A DNA stretch of 64,000 nucleotides, from positions 124,001-188,000 of the forward strand of contig NW_012236513.1 in assembly GCF_000787575.1 (NCBI RefSeq), given 5' to 3'. Position 1 is the first letter of the stretch, and every line of letters starts with the position of its first letter. Shown here one piece after another: positions 10,036 through 22,681 of this stretch. Position numbers and translations under genes: made by a program. The stretch is from Acytostelium subglobosum LB1. Taxonomy: Eukaryota > Evosea > Eumycetozoa > Acytosteliales > Acytosteliaceae. The notes under the pieces were generated by a model that saw only the letters and a program-made list of their open reading frames with translations, ran no database searches and was not told the origin of the DNA.

Positions 10036-11376
10036 TCACAATAACATTTTATTGGCACACCATATCTTTTGTAGTATATCATTCTGGACATCACTCAATG
10101 AACTCCACAGTTCCCTTTGAATTGCCTGTAGACCATTAGTCTCCTTCCTCTCACATGCCATCTATAGTATTATAATATAGTAGTAGGTCTTGGTTAGTGA
10201 CGCCCAAGTACTTCTTGTCTTTGATCAAAGTACAAACATACCAATAGATTGTTAAGTAGAGCAATACTCTCCTCTGTCAGGTCTGATGACTGTCCTTCGT
10301 GCTCGGTGATGTCGTTGACTAGCTTGCCAAGATGTGATTGTGACTTTAAGAAGTTGTCCTGGAGAATGTACAAGAGAATCAATGATACACGTGCTTCGAT
10401 CAATGCGTAGGGGTACAATGAGAGACTGAGCGATGATGATGCAGACAGTGGATAGCTGTGGTACTGTTGTTGCAGTTGATGTTGTTCAACTTGATTGGCC
10501 AACACTTGAGCTGTCCTTTTGTCTTGCTGTATGGATTCAGTTGCAATTGCCACCATTCCATCCAATAGATCACATGCACCCTTGTAGTCACATTCCAGAA
10601 TCTTGCACTTTGTGGCTTCCTTTAGAGCGTTGATCGCTGTGATTGGACTCTCTGTTCGCATTATCTCTGATGCTTTGTGGAAGTATTCCGCTGCCTCCTC
10701 ATACTTGTTCAGTCTCTTCAAGATCGATGCCAGTTCAAAGAACAATGTACCCATTATACTGAATCGTTTATAATTCTGATATATCTATGTATGATGGAGT
10801 TAGAGAGTGAGTCCATCCAACCATCCAACCGACCATCTCTAGCATACCTTAATGGCCAAGAGGTAACAGTTAATTGCCTCTGTGACATTCTCTTCGAATG
10901 ATATAAAGTCGTCTTCATATGATCTTAACTCGCTCTCCCACATAAGATAACCTAGTTGGTAGTAGTCCTATGTTAGTACATTCTAGTAACCATCGTTGAT
11001 TGAATGAATGATGTGTCCACTTTACCAGAGTCTATATAACATGATGCCTCTGCTGATGAAGCATTCTTTATGGCCTGTTCACATCGACCGATTGAGAGAC
11101 AACAAAAGGCAGCATACATAAGGTTGCCTTCTCTCTTGAATGAGTTCATAATCTGAGCATATTGATCTATTGCCTCTGAGTAGTTTGGTTTCCTCATAGG
11201 GAACTTCCTGTTGTAGTTGTTGTTGATGTTGGTCAGTGTCCTGTCCTCAATCAATCATGATCATTCATTCATTCATTCATTCATTCATTCATTCATTCAT
11301 TCATTCAATCAATCAACACGTACTTCTTCTTCAGCTTGCTTGATATCAGCCTATATGAATCTATCAGATGACTCAT
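10036..11376 (-). CDS. HAP40 (huntingtin-associated 40-kDa protein, F8A family)
   Basis: HAP40 is an alpha-helical TPR-like protein that packs between huntingtin domains. Five exons: 11376-11324, 11207-11021, 10967-10848, 10775-10242 and 10161-10036, giving about 339 aa. Similarity to animal F8A runs the whole length: SYRLISSKLKKKFPMRKPN at the start, YAAFCCLSIGRCEQAI, then FFELASILKRLNKYEEAAEYF, KCKILECDYKGACDLL, and near the end LQAIQRELWSSLSDVQNDIL. One joint is odd: phase demands a GTGGAC donor at 11020, while the better-looking GTAAAG site five bases earlier would break the frame. Intron 1 holds a long CATT repeat. A huntingtin gene is known in Dictyostelium, so a conserved complex is plausible. 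Confidence 0.83.
11261..11307. repeat. CATT tetranucleotide tract
   Basis: A run of about eleven CATT units lies inside the first intron of the HAP40 gene. Similar shorter tracts occur in other introns and leaders in this window. It is likely a length-variable microsatellite. Confidence 0.85.
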
Positions 11377-11544
11377 TGTTATATATATGTATATGTATAT
11401 GTATATGTTGTATATGTTATATGTGTAAAAGTATTGAATGAATGATGAACAGTCGTGGACAATCCGACTCTAAAGTGTTTTTGGAAACAAACAGACGCTG
11501 CCCAACTACTCCCTTTATTGCCAATCAATCAATCAATCGATCAA

Positions 11545-14500
11545 CTATCTATAGGTATCCTTGAATATCTTCTGTATAGTATCCTTGTGCTTTGATTTCC
11601 AATCCAAAAAGTGCTCCGATGTGATTGGTTGTCTACTACTGCTACTGCTACTGCTACTACTACTAGTTGGTGCATAACATATTGATACTATATAACGTGA
11701 TACAACATTGTCATAGCTATCATGACTACTGTTCTCAACACTCTTGAGTAGTGATGACATCATTGTATCGATCCTCCAAATGGCCAAGCCATCATTCATC
11801 TCGAGCATGGCAGTCAATGCTGGATACACCTGCTGCAGACATCCATTGGCAGACAACTTGATCATTATGTCCTTCAGTGTGCTGGACAGATGCATAGTGA
11901 TCGTTGTGTTGTTCCAGCATAGATGTATCAACATCTGCTTGATGATATCACTACTTCCACTCTCACGTGTCAGTGCCACAATGAAACTCCTTGATAATAC
12001 TGCCATCATAGTGCTGTCGGTCATCGTGAATGTAGTCGTCCTGCTGGTCGTCGGGAAACATGGGGAGGTGGACCGTTCACATTGTGGATCGCTAATGACG
12101 TGAAGTGTTGGCTTGACAGTATCCTTCTCGATGATCGGGTAGTTGGTCAATTGAGTCGGTGTGATGCTGTGTTGTTGAGCTGGCTGACAACATCTGATCA
12201 TGAAGCAAATGAACTCCACCATGGACGTATTGTAGTCTTGTGAACTGTTGTTGATACTGTTGAGTATTGATGAAGATGTTGAGTTCATCGCTGCTGGTGA
12301 ACCCTTGTTGTTGCTGTTGCTGTTGTTACTGTTGAGCGGAGTTGCAGTACGAGGAGCGCCAAAGACTGATGAGCCCCTTGTATACTCGATATAGTTCCTA
12401 ATCGATTTGGATATGATACCTCTTTGTAACAGGTATTCCCTCTGTTTGGTGAAGTAGGTCATTAGTATGATGGACCATGTGTTCAATGGACAGGTATACT
12501 ACATACCACCTTGTCGTTTGAAGTGACTATTCTAAGCAGCATGGAGAACAACTGACTGACTACACGCTTGGGATAGTCCATTGTCAGCTTGGACAACTTG
12601 ACCAATGCATTGAGTAGGTCAACGATTGAGGATGTTGGTGTGCTATGATCGTTCTCAGACTCTCTGAGCTCAATGGCAAATGATATGATGTCAGAGAATG
12701 CCTGTCTGGTCCTCTCAAAGTGACAGCCTAACAGAACACTCTTTAGACAATTGGCATCGTTGGCCAGATGCTGGATGAACCAATCAGTGCCTTTGATACT
12801 CTCTCTCATCAGTCGCTTGAGATGATAGGCCCAAACATCCATCAAGTCCTTGTCCTTGGAATGTGAATATATGTCACAGAGATATCGTGTTGTCAACTTG
12901 ATGCTGGACAGGATGGACACTGGATTGATTGATTGATTGCCATGTTAGATGGTATGTCCTTGTTTGGTTTTGTCTGGATCTACTTACACTCGGACTCGGT
13001 AGAGTGGATGGTATTGGACAATAGAGTAGGCTTCAAAGGCTCGAATGATGGACTTGCTTTGAGATTGACCAAATCCCAAACGAAGCCTCCAAAGTCAGGG
13101 TCAAAGAGATACTTCTCCAAGATGAACGATCTGTTCTCCTTCAAGACAGTCTCCAACACACTGCTCGCAATCTCCTTTCTTAGATCCTTGATAATTGGAG
13201 GAGGGTGTTCTGTGGACGTGGGAGGACTGCCACCATTGGACTTGGAGCTCTGTAGTCGCTTGTAAAAGAGCATGTAGGCGTTTCCAGACTTGGCACGACG
13301 CACACCAACAAACCTATTCTGAGCCTTGTCAAACTCGCGGACCTCGTCAAAGCCACCAAAGCAGTCTTGGTTCAATCTACGCATGTCATATGGCTGCACA
13401 TAAGTGTCGTTCAATTCGAACCAGTTGTTCTGATCGTCCTTGACCAATGTGATGTAGTGGCCAGAGTCGGCTGTGCCCATGTGCAGCACTATACCATTCA
13501 ACTCATAGAGGTAGTCGTCCTGGGGACCTTGCAACTTGATGCCAAGCTCCTTAGCATCCACACAATCCCTTGTGAATGGTGCCATATCGATTTGTTGTGG
13601 GAACTCGCAATAGTCATTCAACTTGATGTTCCTCATGTTCTCCAACTTGGTTTGTGATGCGATGGATGTCAGTAAGGATGGTGCTGGAGGATGGTGCTTA
13701 TAATGTTACTTACATCAAACTCGAATCGCTTCAGATGGAGTATCAGTGTGTTGGGCAACTCCTCGATGAGACATCTCCTGCTGATCTCGACATGTTGATT
13801 ACATGACTCGCACTTGTAGTCCTTGACAGACTCCTCTTGAATGAACAGCTCTAATGAGTCAAGCACTGACTTCTTGTTCTTGACCTCGAGTGAGATGCAG
13901 TAGAATGGCTCTTCGCGATGTGATCGATGCGAACAACTACGAGGCATGAACTGATTGGTGAACAGGCCGCCAAAGGACTCCTTGAGTATATACTTGTGAT
14001 CTGGTGTCTGTGTCTTGAGCGACTGCTCCATCTGATCCAAGAATAGATGGAAGAATTCGTAGGCATCCATTTGAACGCCCAGGTTGATTGGTGTGCCGTC
14101 ATAGTTGGTCAGTGACTTGCAAAAGTTGATGCCATCATAGTAGCGCTTGGCGCTCTCCTGGAGGTATATAAACAATTGTTGTGTTTGATGTAGAACGTTG
14201 GGCTTCGGTGGGTTTGGTTGTGGCTGTAGTGGTTGTTGTTGTTCTGTGGGCTGTTGTTGGGACTCAGGGACTGGTGCTGGTTCAGATGGTTTTGGCTCTG
14301 GAATGTCGATGGAAAGAAGACTCTGTCTGAGACCTGTGGAATGAAATATTTGTTGGAGAACAGAGTTCATGTAGCAGGTCGTACCCTGGTTCTTGAGACC
14401 AACATAGTTGAGATTGGACTTCTCGCGATCTGCAGGATTGTAGCACCAGTCGTTCGTGGGTGTCATGCGATCCAGTTCAGAGATGATCAGTGAATCCACC

Positions 14501-17500
14501 AATAAATAGCTTGCATGATCATAGACGGCCAACTCTCTGATGAGTCGATAGCATGCCAGACGCGATTCCTTGGTCTTGCACAATGGTGGTTGGACATTGG
14601 TCACATTGTTGTTGTCTACAATGTTGTTACTGCTAATGATGTTGCCCTGAGTCGATTGTACTGATGGTGTCTTGAATAGACAGCTCTCAAAGAGGTAGGC
14701 CAGTAGAAGTTCCTCATTACATTGAGACTTGAGGGAAGGCCTCCTTCGCACAAGATTCCTAATGACATTAAGTGTTCCAACTAGAATGTGATCCTTGTTT
14801 GGCGAACCAGCAGTCTCTCGAATGGGCATTTGGAACAGCTGGTTGAGAAGATCATGCAACAATGATTTGAGGAATTGAAGATTGCTTGACTCCTTTGATT
14901 GGTTCTTTGATGGACGAGATTGCGATGACTGTGCAGGATAACCAATGTTGAGTAGTTGAGACAACAGACTAAAGAATGGCTCTGCAGTGTGATGGTACTG
15001 ATGGATCGATGGCAAGAATGAGAGTAGACGTAAGAGGAAGAACAATGCTCGCTCAGCCCTGTCATCCTCGGTGGCATCATGTGAGACAAGGTCAATAATA
15101 AGCTGTGATGCTTTGGTCTGGATATGAAGATGCTGGCAGTCCAGTATCAATGCTTGGAGCCATGACGTCCATTCCTTGCGTTGATTGGATGGATTCATAT
15201 CAAACTGCAACGGTCTGTTGTTGATCAGTGCCATATTCAATATACTCATGCCATAGTGATACAATGAGTTGAAGTCATGAGAAGCATACTCATTGGCCAT
15301 ATGCTTCTGATAGTCATTCACTGAAGTGATCAACATTGAGAACAATCGTTGGATGAACATTGGTGACTCTAGTACCTCCTTGGCTTCACGTCTAAACACT
15401 CTGCTGACAGTTGGTGACCTGTTATCACTAGATTGAATGATTGCCAAAGTATAGATGTTCTTGAGAAGGAGTGAGAGCAACTTGAGTGATCCCTTGCTGG
15501 ATAGGCCTCGGTGTAGTGGAACATCTTTGAGTATTTGGTGTAGGCAGATGACTGCACCCCTCTGGACGAAGCGATGTTTCATCTCCTCCAGAGGGAACAA
15601 GTGGTTTTGAATGAGTGAGCGATGACCATTGGACTTAACCAATGAACCAACGCCACTGTCCACACTGTTGCCATTAAATGTACAATCGGTTGTACCTTCA
15701 AACAATGTATCCAGTACCTTGAGATAATAAATAGTCTTGAATATCGAGTTGGTCGGTATCAATGATTCTGTAAAGTGATCGATGTATGTATAAGGTGTTA
15801 GTATGATTGGTCGTGCGATGTGATGATGATGGGACATACCTTTAAAGTTCTTGAGCTCATTGAGAACTTTGGCATAGATTGGAAGATCACAAAGAACGTT
15901 CCAAGCGTTCTCTGCAATCTCGTTGTCAAAGTCGAGTAGGTTGAATATTTGCTCAAAGTACACTGGCTTGGATATGAGTATTGCCATTGTGTTGTTGCTC
16001 TCTGTTCTAGACTTGCCTACCAGTACTCCTGATAGCTTGGACTTGCTCAAAGCATCCTGTTGTTGAGATTGCTGTGGTTTCCTCAGCTGGAGGTCACCAA
16101 GCAGACCCACTCCACCGAGCTGGAACTGTAAAGTCTCCAACACGACGGTGGCCACTGGTGTGTCATCGAGTAGGTCCACATACTCGCCCTCTTCCAACGC
16201 CATAAAGTCCTCCTCAGTCTTTAGGGCGGACTTCCTCTCCTTCTCCTTTGGCCGATTGTCGCCGATCCTAAAGATGACGGGACAGAACTGGCCACCACCA
16301 GAGTCGATGATCTTGAATGTGTCGAGACTGCTGTCATCGTCCTTTAGCTCCTTGTCTGCGTGGAATGCCCTGAGCGATCGTACTGATGGTCTGGGATTGC
16401 CATAAAGCAAGGCCACTCTCCTTTTGAGCATGCGTAGAGTGTCTGTTCCTGTGAGGTCATTGACAGAGTGGCTGTCTCCGCGATCCAGTCTGACCATGAT
16501 AAATATTTGCTTGTCCTTTGATGATGCTGGAGCGGAGTTGCTTGTAAGACTGGCCTGTTGTCTGGACATCTCACTCAGCCTCATGATCTCACTGTTGGTA
16601 AACGACTTGATCATGAGCAATGCCCTGCAGATTCGATTGATCGATGACGTCCTGGACTTTGACACCTGTTGAGCCTTCTCAATGTATACCATGCAAACCT
16701 TGATATACTCCTCCTTGAACTTGCTCGATTTGTCTCCACTTTGGTAAAGCGTGCGCAGAGTGTCGATGGCACGATCGCTGACGTCAATGTTTGTTGAGTC
16801 CAATGCAACGTTCCAGAGCTGTACAATGCCGAGCAGGTCGAGGCTGACCATCGAATAGTCGCTGGGTGTGTAGTCAGCCTGTTGTGCCGGATCAAGGAAC
16901 GATGCTGCTGGTACATTGGGCGCAAGGATTGAGCTAGATGTTGGCTTGGTGACCTTGGTCGGTGTGCTCGTCCATTGAACAAACAGATCGCCTCCAATGA
17001 ACTGTGATGTCTGAGTACGTCTAAGCTTGTTGCTCTTCTCATTGACAAAGAAGAAGTATCGCTCATACAGACAGTATGACGACAAGGGCATGCCACTCCA
17101 GTCGAGAAGGGACATCTTCTCTGTGAACAGATGGTGTACCACCTGCTCGGGGAATGCAATGCGCTCCTTGCCTTGAAGACGTGTGTTCTTGAACCATGCA
17201 AAGCAGATGTCACGCTCTTCCTGTGTCACTGCGCCATTGACCAGTGCTACCCAAAGAATGTTGGCCTGGGCCACAGTGAGCATCAATGATGACTGCGGCA
17301 GTGCATACTCGAGGAACTCGAGTCGTGCTTGGGTCTGTTGGAGATGAGGGAAGTTGCCATAGAATACACATTGGTTGAGCGCATCGGATGAGGTGTCGAC
17401 AGCCAGATTCACAGTATCGCGCAAGCATGTGCCAACGACACTCTTGTAGTGCGTCAGTTCTTTGAAGAAGAGGTCGAGGAGTCCATGCTTTGACTCCAAC

Positions 17501-19434
17501 GACTCGAAGAGTGATCGTTTCTTGGGAAACAGCTCGACAATGTTGACAATGAGTGTCAGTGATTGAAAGACCGATTGGAAATGCTTGATGTTCTCAATGG
17601 CCAGGTCTAGATACACTGTGCGCAGACTGGCATACTCGGGTGTGCCAAGGAGTAGTACGATCAGACTGTTGGCGCGCAGACACAGTGCCTGGGTTGTGCG
17701 GATGCCAGTGGCTTGGTCTGTATCCTGCATCAGCCTCCAGAATAGATCGACTCCGTAGTTGGGTGTCTGCTGGTTGGCTGCAGGCTCCTCCTGGTGGCGC
17801 TGTGATATCAATGAAAAGTTATATACAAATTGGAGCAGGTCATTGTCAAACTCGACCGGCTTCAATAGAGATACCGTTGTTGCTATGCATTTGTACAGTT
17901 GGCTCACTTGCTCCAGTGGTATATATTGTATCAACTCGAGCAGTGCGTTGTATGTTGTGTTGCGAACGGACTCGTGTTTGCCCTATGTGTGTACATGATT
18001 CGGTTAGTTTGGTTCAATGTGTATCTAGTGAGGGCACTTACAAGTGACGATGTCCAGAGTGATTCAAGATGAGCTATTTGAAGCTTGCCATGTTGGGATA
18101 GGAATATCATGACGGGTAGGCCATGTCTAATAATGTCGGGTCGATCAGATATGCTACAGAGGTGCTCGACGATCTCATTCTTTAAGATCCAACCGAGCAG
18201 TAATTGTTGATCAATGTGAATATTGCCTTGTGATGATGTTCCAGTGCCTGTGCTTTGCATACCGCCACCAATAGTATGCTTGTTGATTGGAGATGATGAT
18301 GATGGTGGTGATGTAGATAAACTATGTGTGATATAACTGTTCTCCAATGGCGATTGAGGCTTTCGAGGCAGCTTGGACTTCTTGCCCAGGAACCCAGCCA
18401 ATCCCTTGGACACCTGCTGATCATTCTTGACGATGCTATACTTGGTGGATCGCTTGATGTATCGCAAGCCTCGCAGCTTCTTCTCGAGGTTGGTGCTTTG
18501 GAAGCACCAGAGTGCATTGCTCAGCTCAAACTCGTGCATTGTGCGAACGATGTCGTTCTGTGGCATGGCAGTGCCCATGATGATTTGGAGTGTGCTGCAG
18601 ATCTCTTTGTAGGCCTCCTTGTCGTTGCCATTCAACTCATCGAATACAATCTCCACAAGACTGGCCAGCACAGTGTCTTTGAGTTTGGGAACGAATTGAT
18701 GAAGATAAGGTAAGTTCATCGAGTCCTTGAGATGGAACATCGCCTTGACAATTGGTTTCAGCTTTGGCAATGGTACCAGTTTGGTAGTGATGCCATCCAG
18801 CACCACCTGAAAGAAGTCTCTCTCCTCCAATGACATCAGATTCCTATAATAGAACTTTGAGTAAACTGATTCCTGTCTCTGTTTGTGTGATCGATCGTGG
18901 ATTGATGGTTGGTGTTCACTTCTGGCATCTAGTCAACTCCATGGACATGGACAATGTACATACCTTGAAGAACAATGATTGCTTGGGTGTGGCGTTATCG
19001 GATGGTTCGAGGAGGAATGTATCATACTTGGCAGTTGTGTAGAAGGTGTGCGAACAGTTGAATATACGCGCCAATGCAGTCCATATGTCGACATTGTCCA
19101 TTGATATACAATCGATGGTCGTATTGATATACTGATGGCTGAAAACCAATATTGCTAGTTTCAACTCTTGTGTTGGGCTACAAAGAGTAGTGTTGTTGTT
19201 GTGTCAATGAAAGGCATGATAGATAGACAGACAGACAGACAAGCTTACTATTTGAAATTGAACACTGTCAATGCGTATCTTGGCAACCAGTTGAGCAGTA
19301 GTAACTCCTTGTCAGAGGACAGTCTCTTTGCAGAGAGATCCTCCATCATGGCTATGATACCATTCATGGCCTTTTGTGGTGAACCAGACTCCAGATCTCT
19401 TTGAAATGCTAGGTATTCCGCATTGACTGATGTC

Positions 19435-19465
<31 letters not shown>

Positions 19466-19799
19466 GCTGACTTGATGAAGTGGATTGAATTGAGGGTGAA
19501 GCTCCATCAGCTGTCTTTGATCCTTGAGTGGACTCTTGTGCCGTCACTGTTTGATTGTCATCATCAATTGATTGCTTCGTAGTATCGTCTTGACTCTCAT
19601 TTTGTTGAGTAAGTTGAGTTGTTTGGCCAACATCGCTGTTGCTGTTGCTGTTGCTATTGCTGTTGCTGCAATTATCTTCATCTCCAATTGACGATAATGT
19701 TGTTGATGTTGTTGATTGATTGGACTCCATGATGGCACTGATTGATACAGGTGGTTCGACCAACAGTATTGTTGGTGAATGAGAGTCACTAGAGTCCAT
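11545..19799 (-). CDS. USP34-like giant ubiquitin C-terminal hydrolase
   Basis: A cysteine protease that removes ubiquitin from proteins. Eight exons: 19799-19249, 19177-18964, 18854-18042, 17982-15840, 15767-13714, 13645-12988, 12919-12507 and 12441-11545. Every joint keeps frame, giving 2,580 aa. The first 140 residues are Ser/Asn/Gln-rich with a polyQ run. Residues about 150-1690 are helical-repeat-like. The USP domain starts near 1695: GLKNQGTTCYMNSVLQQ (catalytic Cys1705), zinc-finger-type CxxC and CxxH pairs, HLKRFEFD, and the His box ADSGHYITLV (His1988). ELNDTYVQPYD, then QDCFGGFD and AYMLFYKR, resemble USP34 more than USP9X or USP24. About 560 helical residues follow the domain. Human USP34 is longer (about 3,500 aa), so this may be a shorter ancestral form. 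Confidence 0.88.
19436..19471. repeat. TGT/CAA tract encoding polyglutamine
   Basis: A (TGT)n run on the plus strand encodes twelve consecutive Gln on the minus strand in the N-terminal region of the USP34-like protein. It is one of several homopolymer tracts in the window and is expected to vary in length. Confidence 0.8.
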
Positions 19800-20141
19800 C
19801 CAATACTTTGACCAAAGATATTGAAATGGTGAACACCTCTCTTCTGAACCTTCTCGATCGAGTATGTCGCTCCCTCTCGAGAGAACTAGTCAATCTGTCT
19901 ATAATAATATATAATATAATATAATATATACAATACTACAATACAATAAAGTAGAGTTATATTAACTGTAATGTTTACTTGTGAACACTAAGATGATGAT
20001 GTGAGTAGTGGGAATTGAAACCAAGAAGTTTCATCTTAGAAGTCCAGGTGGGCGGTCAGCACCATCATCCAACCAATCCTGGTCATTGATTGACAAACCA
20101 CACACATTCAATCAGGTCAATCATGTCAATCAGTCAGTAGA
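19800..20141. other. Intergenic, promoter side of the USP34-like gene
   Basis: About 340 bases with an ATA-rich tract (19895-19945) just upstream of the hydrolase start, and otherwise CAAT-rich DNA. No gene or clear structural signal is seen. Confidence 0.5.
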
Positions 20142-21139
20142 TTAGAGAATGGAGTCTAACCATTCCTCTAATGATTTATTGTTACCACCCTCACTACTAC
20201 TACTATTGTTGTTGTTGTTGTCGCTTGAAGTGGTTACTGCAGACTGACTGGAAGTTGTTTGTGAAGTTGGTTGTGGTACAGATGTGGATTGAGCCACTGT
20301 GGATGATGGAGTTGGTGTCGGTGTTGGTGTCGGTGTTGTTGTTGTAGACTTGGTACTACTGCTGCCGCTACTGCTTGGTTGCTGTTTCTGTTGTTGTGAA
20401 TGGACATTGATGTGTTTGTTTGATTTCCTTGATATTGATGCTACAGCATTGACTTTGTCCAACTCTACACCTCTCTATCAGTTGTTAATGTCACAATATG
20501 AATGTCAGTACTCAGTACTACTATCTTAAACAACACACCAGGTCTATCTGATACATACAAAGTAATCAGTGTCAATCATCAATCTGTCTGGAACACTGAA
20601 TGACAGTAGTAATCTCTCGATCTCTGCCAGATTGATCATCTCTGCCGCTGCTGCCACTGGTACGCTCTCCTGTACCTCATCATCATCATACTTTGGAATG
20701 AAGTCAACTACATATTATGACATATTCGAATTAGTAACTGAATCAAGTTGAATGTCATTGAATAGTATATATACTTACTTGAAGCATCGAGAAGTTCCTG
20801 CATGTTCAGTCCAGCCATTTGCTGGTCCAACCTATCAAGCTCTTTGATATCAGTTGTCTCTTGTTGAAGTATTCTCTTGCTGTACTTTGATCTCTCTCTG
20901 CGCTGTGTTGTAGTGTTTCCCTCCTCCTTGTTGTCATTATCATCCTCATCATCATCGTCTGAGTCTCCGCCGTATTGCTCGATACGCTGTTCTTTATTGA
21001 TATCATCCTGTCTCTTCTTCTCCTTGGCAGCAGCCTCCTGTTTCTTATACTTCCCCTTTGAAGTATGTTTATCAACATGCTTTGAAGCACGATGCAGTCC
21101 CCTAGCCAGGGACTTTGAGTTCACAGGTTCATCAGACAT
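20142..21139 (-). CDS. Aven-like protein
   Basis: In animals Aven inhibits caspase activation and activates ATM, and binds RNA through its N-terminus. Exons 21139-20779, 20707-20559 and 20474-20142 join in frame to 280 aa. Evidence for Aven is the pattern rather than high identity: a basic then acidic N-terminus, YSKRILQQET in the place of Aven's NYSKRKI, a short central block (AEIERLLLSFSVPDRL), a long Ser/Thr/Pro linker, and the closing signature LEEWLDSIL, almost identical to the LEDWLDSMI ending of vertebrate Aven. Dictyostelids lack classical caspases, so the ancient role would be different. An unrelated protein with a convergent tail cannot be excluded. Confidence 0.6.
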
Positions 21140-21436
21140 TACTATCTCTTCTCTCTCTTCTCTGTTTATGAATATGTATTAATAGATCAATGATGTGAAC
21201 TAAACTTTGAATTTGTGAAGATTGGTCGAAGGTCAAACACGCCTGGACATGTAGTTGGTTGTTGTCAACACTGTCATCACCATCAACTTTGGAGTTGTGA
21301 TGATGAACATTTATTGCATTGATTGACAATATGGAGGAGGTACCCCAAATGTACTTCTATATTGTTGTTACTTATATATCTATAAACATGTATGTTGTTG
21401 ATTGATTGATTGATGGATATTAGTCTAGTTAATGTT

Positions 21437-22681
21437 TCATTGACTTTGTCGTTGTCTATGTTGTTGTTGTTGTTGGTGTTGTGGATATTGATGATGTCTA
21501 TGTTTATCTTCCATGTGTAGGAAGCTGTTGAGCTTTGATCCTTCTCTCGCCACTGACTCCAGTACCCTAATAATAAATGAAACAGCAACAACATCAATGA
21601 TGTCAGGTTAGTAATCTTGAACATACTCGATTGATTGAATGATAATGAAGTGACTTACGTTTACCCAAGGATGTGCCAGACATTGCTCAATTGTATATCT
21701 TCTCTCTGGATTCCTTTCGATGAGATGTGAAACGAGGTCCTTGGCCTCGTCCGATACCTCAAAGCCCTTTGGCCATCCATAGTCTACATTTCTGATCTTC
21801 TCATATAGCACAGCATTGTTCTTGTCCCAGAATGGGAAACATCCTGTTAGTCTGTTATATATTGAGTTGTCGTCAGTTGTTAGTTCATCATTATCATCGA
21901 CCATTGTCATTAATATACATACAATACATAGGTAATGACACCGACACTCCATAGATCACAAGCCTTATCGTATGGCTTGCACTCTAGGACCTCGGGAGCA
22001 ACGTATTCTGGTGAGCCGCAGCAGGTCTCTAGACGATCGCCCTCACCAAATATCTTGGACAGACCAAAGTCTGCCACTCTAATATCATCTCCATCTTCGC
22101 CAGCACACAACAAGTTCTGTGGCTTCAGATCTCTGTGTGCAATGCCATTGGCATGCAAATGTCCAACGGCTGATACTATCTGTTTAACAATCTTGGCGGC
22201 ATCCTGCTCCGAGTACTCTCCTCTCTGTACAATCTTTTCAAACAGTTCTCCACCAGTGACCCTACGAGATAGTGGACATGTCGAGTGTCAGTGTCAGTGT
22301 CAGCGTGTCAAAGATAGTGATACTACTATCACGATCACGATCACGATCAACTTACAATTCAAGAATCAGATGTAGTTGCTTCTTTGTCTCGTAGACCTCG
22401 TATAGTTTCAGTATGTTTGGATGGTCACCAACCTTCTTCATGATCTCTATCTCTCGTCTCAGCAGCTTGTTCTTGATGAACTTGGTGTTGATGCTCTTGA
22501 CGGCGACACGCTCACCAGTGACCTGATGAGTGGCCACTCTGACCACAGAGAATGCACCTCTTCCAATCTCGTCGCCCATAACATAAGGTCCATTCAAGTC
22601 GATCTCATCATCACTGTGCTCCTCCTCGTCCGATGGTAATTCCATTTCGTCGTCTGAAGTCTCCATCTTGTCCATATCCAT
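21437..22681 (-). CDS. CaMK-type serine/threonine protein kinase
   Basis: Exons 22681-22356, 22261-21923 and 21851-21659 carry a complete kinase domain, with a short last exon of uncertain frame. About 30 acidic residues precede the domain. Catalytic elements: GRGAFSVVR loop, VAVKSI lysine, HRDLKPQN, DFGLS, the SPEYVAPEVL activation-segment end, DLWSVGVITYVLLTGCFPFW, and HPWVN closing the domain. Order and spacing match the CaMK/CAMKL group. The final intron has two workable acceptors. One (exon from 21566) adds 20 residues and stops near 21504; the other (exon from 21556) gives a Gln/His-rich tail ending at 21437. No clear calmodulin-binding helix is visible in either. Confidence 0.85.
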
